DNA of 31,572 bases from a virus, in the IMG/VR virus record IMGVR_UViG_3300031758_000346, positions 1 to 31,572 of that record; one strand, written 5' to 3'. The notes beneath the pieces were generated by a model. It was not told the origin of the DNA, ran no database searches, and saw nothing but the letters and a program-made list of their open reading frames with translations. How positions within the stretch are numbered: the first letter of the stretch is position 1; every line of letters starts with the position of its first letter. This document shows, piece after piece, positions 30,206 through 31,572 of this stretch. The position numbers and the translations under genes are program-made.

Positions 30206-31040
30206 TGTTTTTCTCCTTGAGTTGTAACTGCGCCCATTCAACGCCATCACGCCAAGCACCAGCATTCTTCATTGCGTAGTTAGTGCGTAGCAAACCTTGG
30301 TCAATCTCCTCATCCGTCAGCCCAACCCATTGCTTTGGTGGTGCGGCGTAAAGGGGCACTGTGTGGTGCAGGTCAGGACATGTCCGCACTTTCATGTCAA
30401 AGTTTTTCAGGTCGAATGAATTGGCCCACGCCACCGGCTCTTTCTCATGCTTTGGTGGCGCGGTGTAGCGTTTTTTCTCACCTTCCACTACTGCAATCGC
30501 ATCAGACAGTCTAATAAGCGCATCCCCTGAATCTTGTTCTGTGATGCCATCTGTATCAAATAGCCCTTGCAAATCGTCGATGATTGCGTCTGCCCACGCC
30601 ACTGGCTCTTTCTCATGCTTTGGTGCGTACACCAGCAAGTGCTGCCAAACGCGTGGATCAACAGTGTCAGCCTCAGACCCCAACCGATCAACGCAGTCCA
30701 TCAATTCATCGGTCAATGAACGTGCTTGGGGGCGGGTGTCGTCGGCATCGACTTCCTTCGGTAGCGGTTCAAAATGGTCAGCCACCTGCTGGTTCGTGTA
30801 CTGACCGACATGCCCATCAGGAAATTTCACATACTGACGATCCGTTCCGCTAATGTGGATGACGCAGTACTCTTCCGTCTCTAGGCACAAGAGCCTGTCA
30901 CCTCGGCGGTATTTAGGTTTCTCCAGTGCTTGGCGCAAGGCCGTTGTAACCCTTTCTAGCCGCTCGTAGTCATCCTTGTTTGACATGTACGGCACATCCT
31001 CCAACGCCTCAAGCGCCAGCTTCATAGCTTCACGGCTCAT
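30198..31040 (-). CDS. Modular phage protein with GLTD motif and internal repeat (280 aa)
   Basis: 280 residues. The N-terminus MSREAMKLALEALEDVP and TALRQALEKPKYRRGDRLLC is a common phage opening. The middle is SH3-like in look (CVIHISGTDRQYVKFPDGHV). Two copies of PKHEKEPVAWA (encoded by the 34 nt repeats at 30424 and 30592) precede the C-terminal QWVGLTDEEIDQ module and LQLKEKNNG tail. It appears to be assembled from repeated modules. ATGA overlap with the previous gene; function unknown. Confidence 0.78.
   Translation of the reverse strand: MSREAMKLALEALEDVPYMSNKDDYERLERVTTALRQALEKPKYRRGDRLLCLETEEYCVIHISGTDRQYVKFPDGHVGQYTNQQVADHFEPLPKEVDADDTRPQARSLTDELMDCVDRLGSEADTVDPRVWQHLLVYAPKHEKEPVAWADAIIDDLQGLFDTDGITEQDSGDALIRLSDAIAVVEGEKKRYTAPPKHEKEPVAWANSFDLKNFDMKVRTCPDLHHTVPLYAAPPKQWVGLTDEEIDQGLLRTNYAMKNAGAWRDGVEWAQLQLKEKNNG
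30424..30457. repeat. 34 bp direct repeat, copy 1
   Basis: Matches 30592-30625 with one mismatch (CCACCGG versus CCACTGG). Both copies lie in the same reading frame and encode the PKHEKEPVAWA segment of the 280-residue protein. The intervening 134 bp could be lost by recombination between the copies. Confidence 0.9.
30592..30625. repeat. 34 bp direct repeat, copy 2
   Basis: Second copy of the repeat at 30424-30457, offset 168 bp, which is 56 codons, so the frame is kept. It suggests a recent in-frame duplication in the 280-residue gene. Confidence 0.9.
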
Positions 31041-31342
31041 GTGTTCTTCTCCTTAAGTCTTTCTTCGATCTCCTCGGCGAAGGCCCAGATGTCGAAGTCC
31101 GGTCGTCGCGCGGCGAAATAGCACTCGTCGATGTCGCGGTCGGTCAGCCCTACCCACTCGCGTTGTTTGTGGAATCCGGCGCTGTTCAGGATCTGCTCGA
31201 GACCGGGACCGAAGATCTTGGTGGGCTGCTCGTGAATAGCCTTTTCAACGCTTGATTGCATCTGGCGCTGCATACCATCGATAAATCCGCGCTCGTAATC
31301 CGGTCCATCTGCCGGTGTCTTCGCATTCTTGTTCTCACTCAT
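31037..31342 (-). CDS. GLTD-module protein (101 aa)
   Basis: 101 residues from the ATG at 31342 with GGGAGAAGAACAC upstream and ATGA overlaps at both ends. An N-terminal part (GPDYERGFIDGMQRQMQSSV) is followed by FHKQREWVGLTDRDIDECYF and IWAFAEEIEERLKEKNT. It shares the EWVGLTD motif and the LKEKNT tail with its neighbours. Role unknown. Confidence 0.75.
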   Translation of the reverse strand: MSENKNAKTPADGPDYERGFIDGMQRQMQSSVEKAIHEQPTKIFGPGLEQILNSAGFHKQREWVGLTDRDIDECYFAARRPDFDIWAFAEEIEERLKEKNT

Positions 31343-31572
31343 GTGTTCTTCTCCCGCAGCTTCGCTTCGAGAGATTCCGCAAAATCTAATACGTTCTGAT
31401 GTTCGTAACAAATGTGAAACTCCACAGCACTGCCTCTCGCTTTATTGCATTTCCAGATTTCATCTGCGGTCAGACCAACCCATTCACGCTTTGTCTCCAG
31501 TGCTTGGCGCAGGGCGGTGATGGCTTCGTATGCCTTACCTCTTGGATCATCGGTACTGTTGTGGGCAATAGG
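31339..31572 (-). CDS. GLTD-module protein, N-terminus cut by window edge
   Basis: The frame is open from 31572 down to the stop at 31339-31341 (about 77 residues). It contains AYEAITALRQALETKREWVG, LTADEIW and a C-terminal SLEAKLREKNT. It combines the ALRQALE segment seen in the 280-residue protein with the EWVGLT module and the shared tail, pointing to module shuffling. The start codon is outside the window. Confidence 0.75.
   Translation of the reverse strand, partial: PIAHNSTDDPRGKAYEAITALRQALETKREWVGLTADEIWKCNKARGSAVEFHICYEHQNVLDFAESLEAKLREKNT

Noticed and set aside
1-31572. tRNA genes, CRISPR arrays, integrase or repressor
   Set aside because: None could be supported on either strand; the only long gene-free stretch holds the hexamer array and no cloverleaf or spacer-repeat pattern.

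Overview
This window looks like part of a tailed double-stranded DNA phage, probably a podovirus-type phage of a proteobacterium. A betaproteobacterium is my best guess. The reasons are dense leftward gene packing with 4 and 8 nt stop/start overlaps, a complete packaging and head block, long repetitive tail-fibre genes, a lysis cassette, and sigma70 consensus promoters. Every gene I can support is on the minus strand, so the biological order runs from high to low coordinates. I see no integrase, repressor, tRNA, CRISPR array or insertion sequence.

Right part (31572-24809): a block of small accessory genes, several sharing an 'EW(V/R)GLTD' motif and a C-terminal LKE(K/R)N tail whose codons double as the next gene's ribosome binding site. 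A DUF932/TIGR03299-type protein follows, then small unknown genes served by three sigma70-like promoters, a stand-alone IS3-type helix-turn-helix protein and a PD-(D/E)XK nuclease. From 24295 to 24808 there is no gene, but 14 copies of TGGAAC/GTTCCA lie there in seven pairs, directly upstream of the small terminase gene.

Middle part (24294-10434): terS, terL, an unknown 411-residue protein, portal, two tiny proteins, a GroES-like co-chaperonin, scaffold-like protein, a probable head accessory protein, major capsid protein, several virion proteins, a head-tail connector carrying an inserted beta-sandwich domain, and a small zinc-site protein.

Left part (10432-1): two repetitive tail-fibre proteins lead into a complete diversity-generating retroelement of the Bordetella phage BPP-1 type, in the order mtd-like target (VR at its 3' end), GAAA-loop hairpin, avd, template repeat, reverse transcriptase. 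TR and VR are 120 nt each and differ at 16 positions, all of them adenines in the coding strand of TR, which is the signature of adenine-directed mutagenic homing. After the retroelement come tail-fibre assembly chaperone modules in two frames, a lysis cassette (two small membrane/coiled-coil proteins, a holin-like protein, a GH24 lysozyme), a connector-like protein and a tail protein cut by the window edge.

Taken together: TerS/TerL and portal package DNA into a shell built with scaffold and co-chaperonin. The tail-fibre tip is the Mtd-like protein, whose receptor-binding surface the RT, Avd and TR RNA rewrite.
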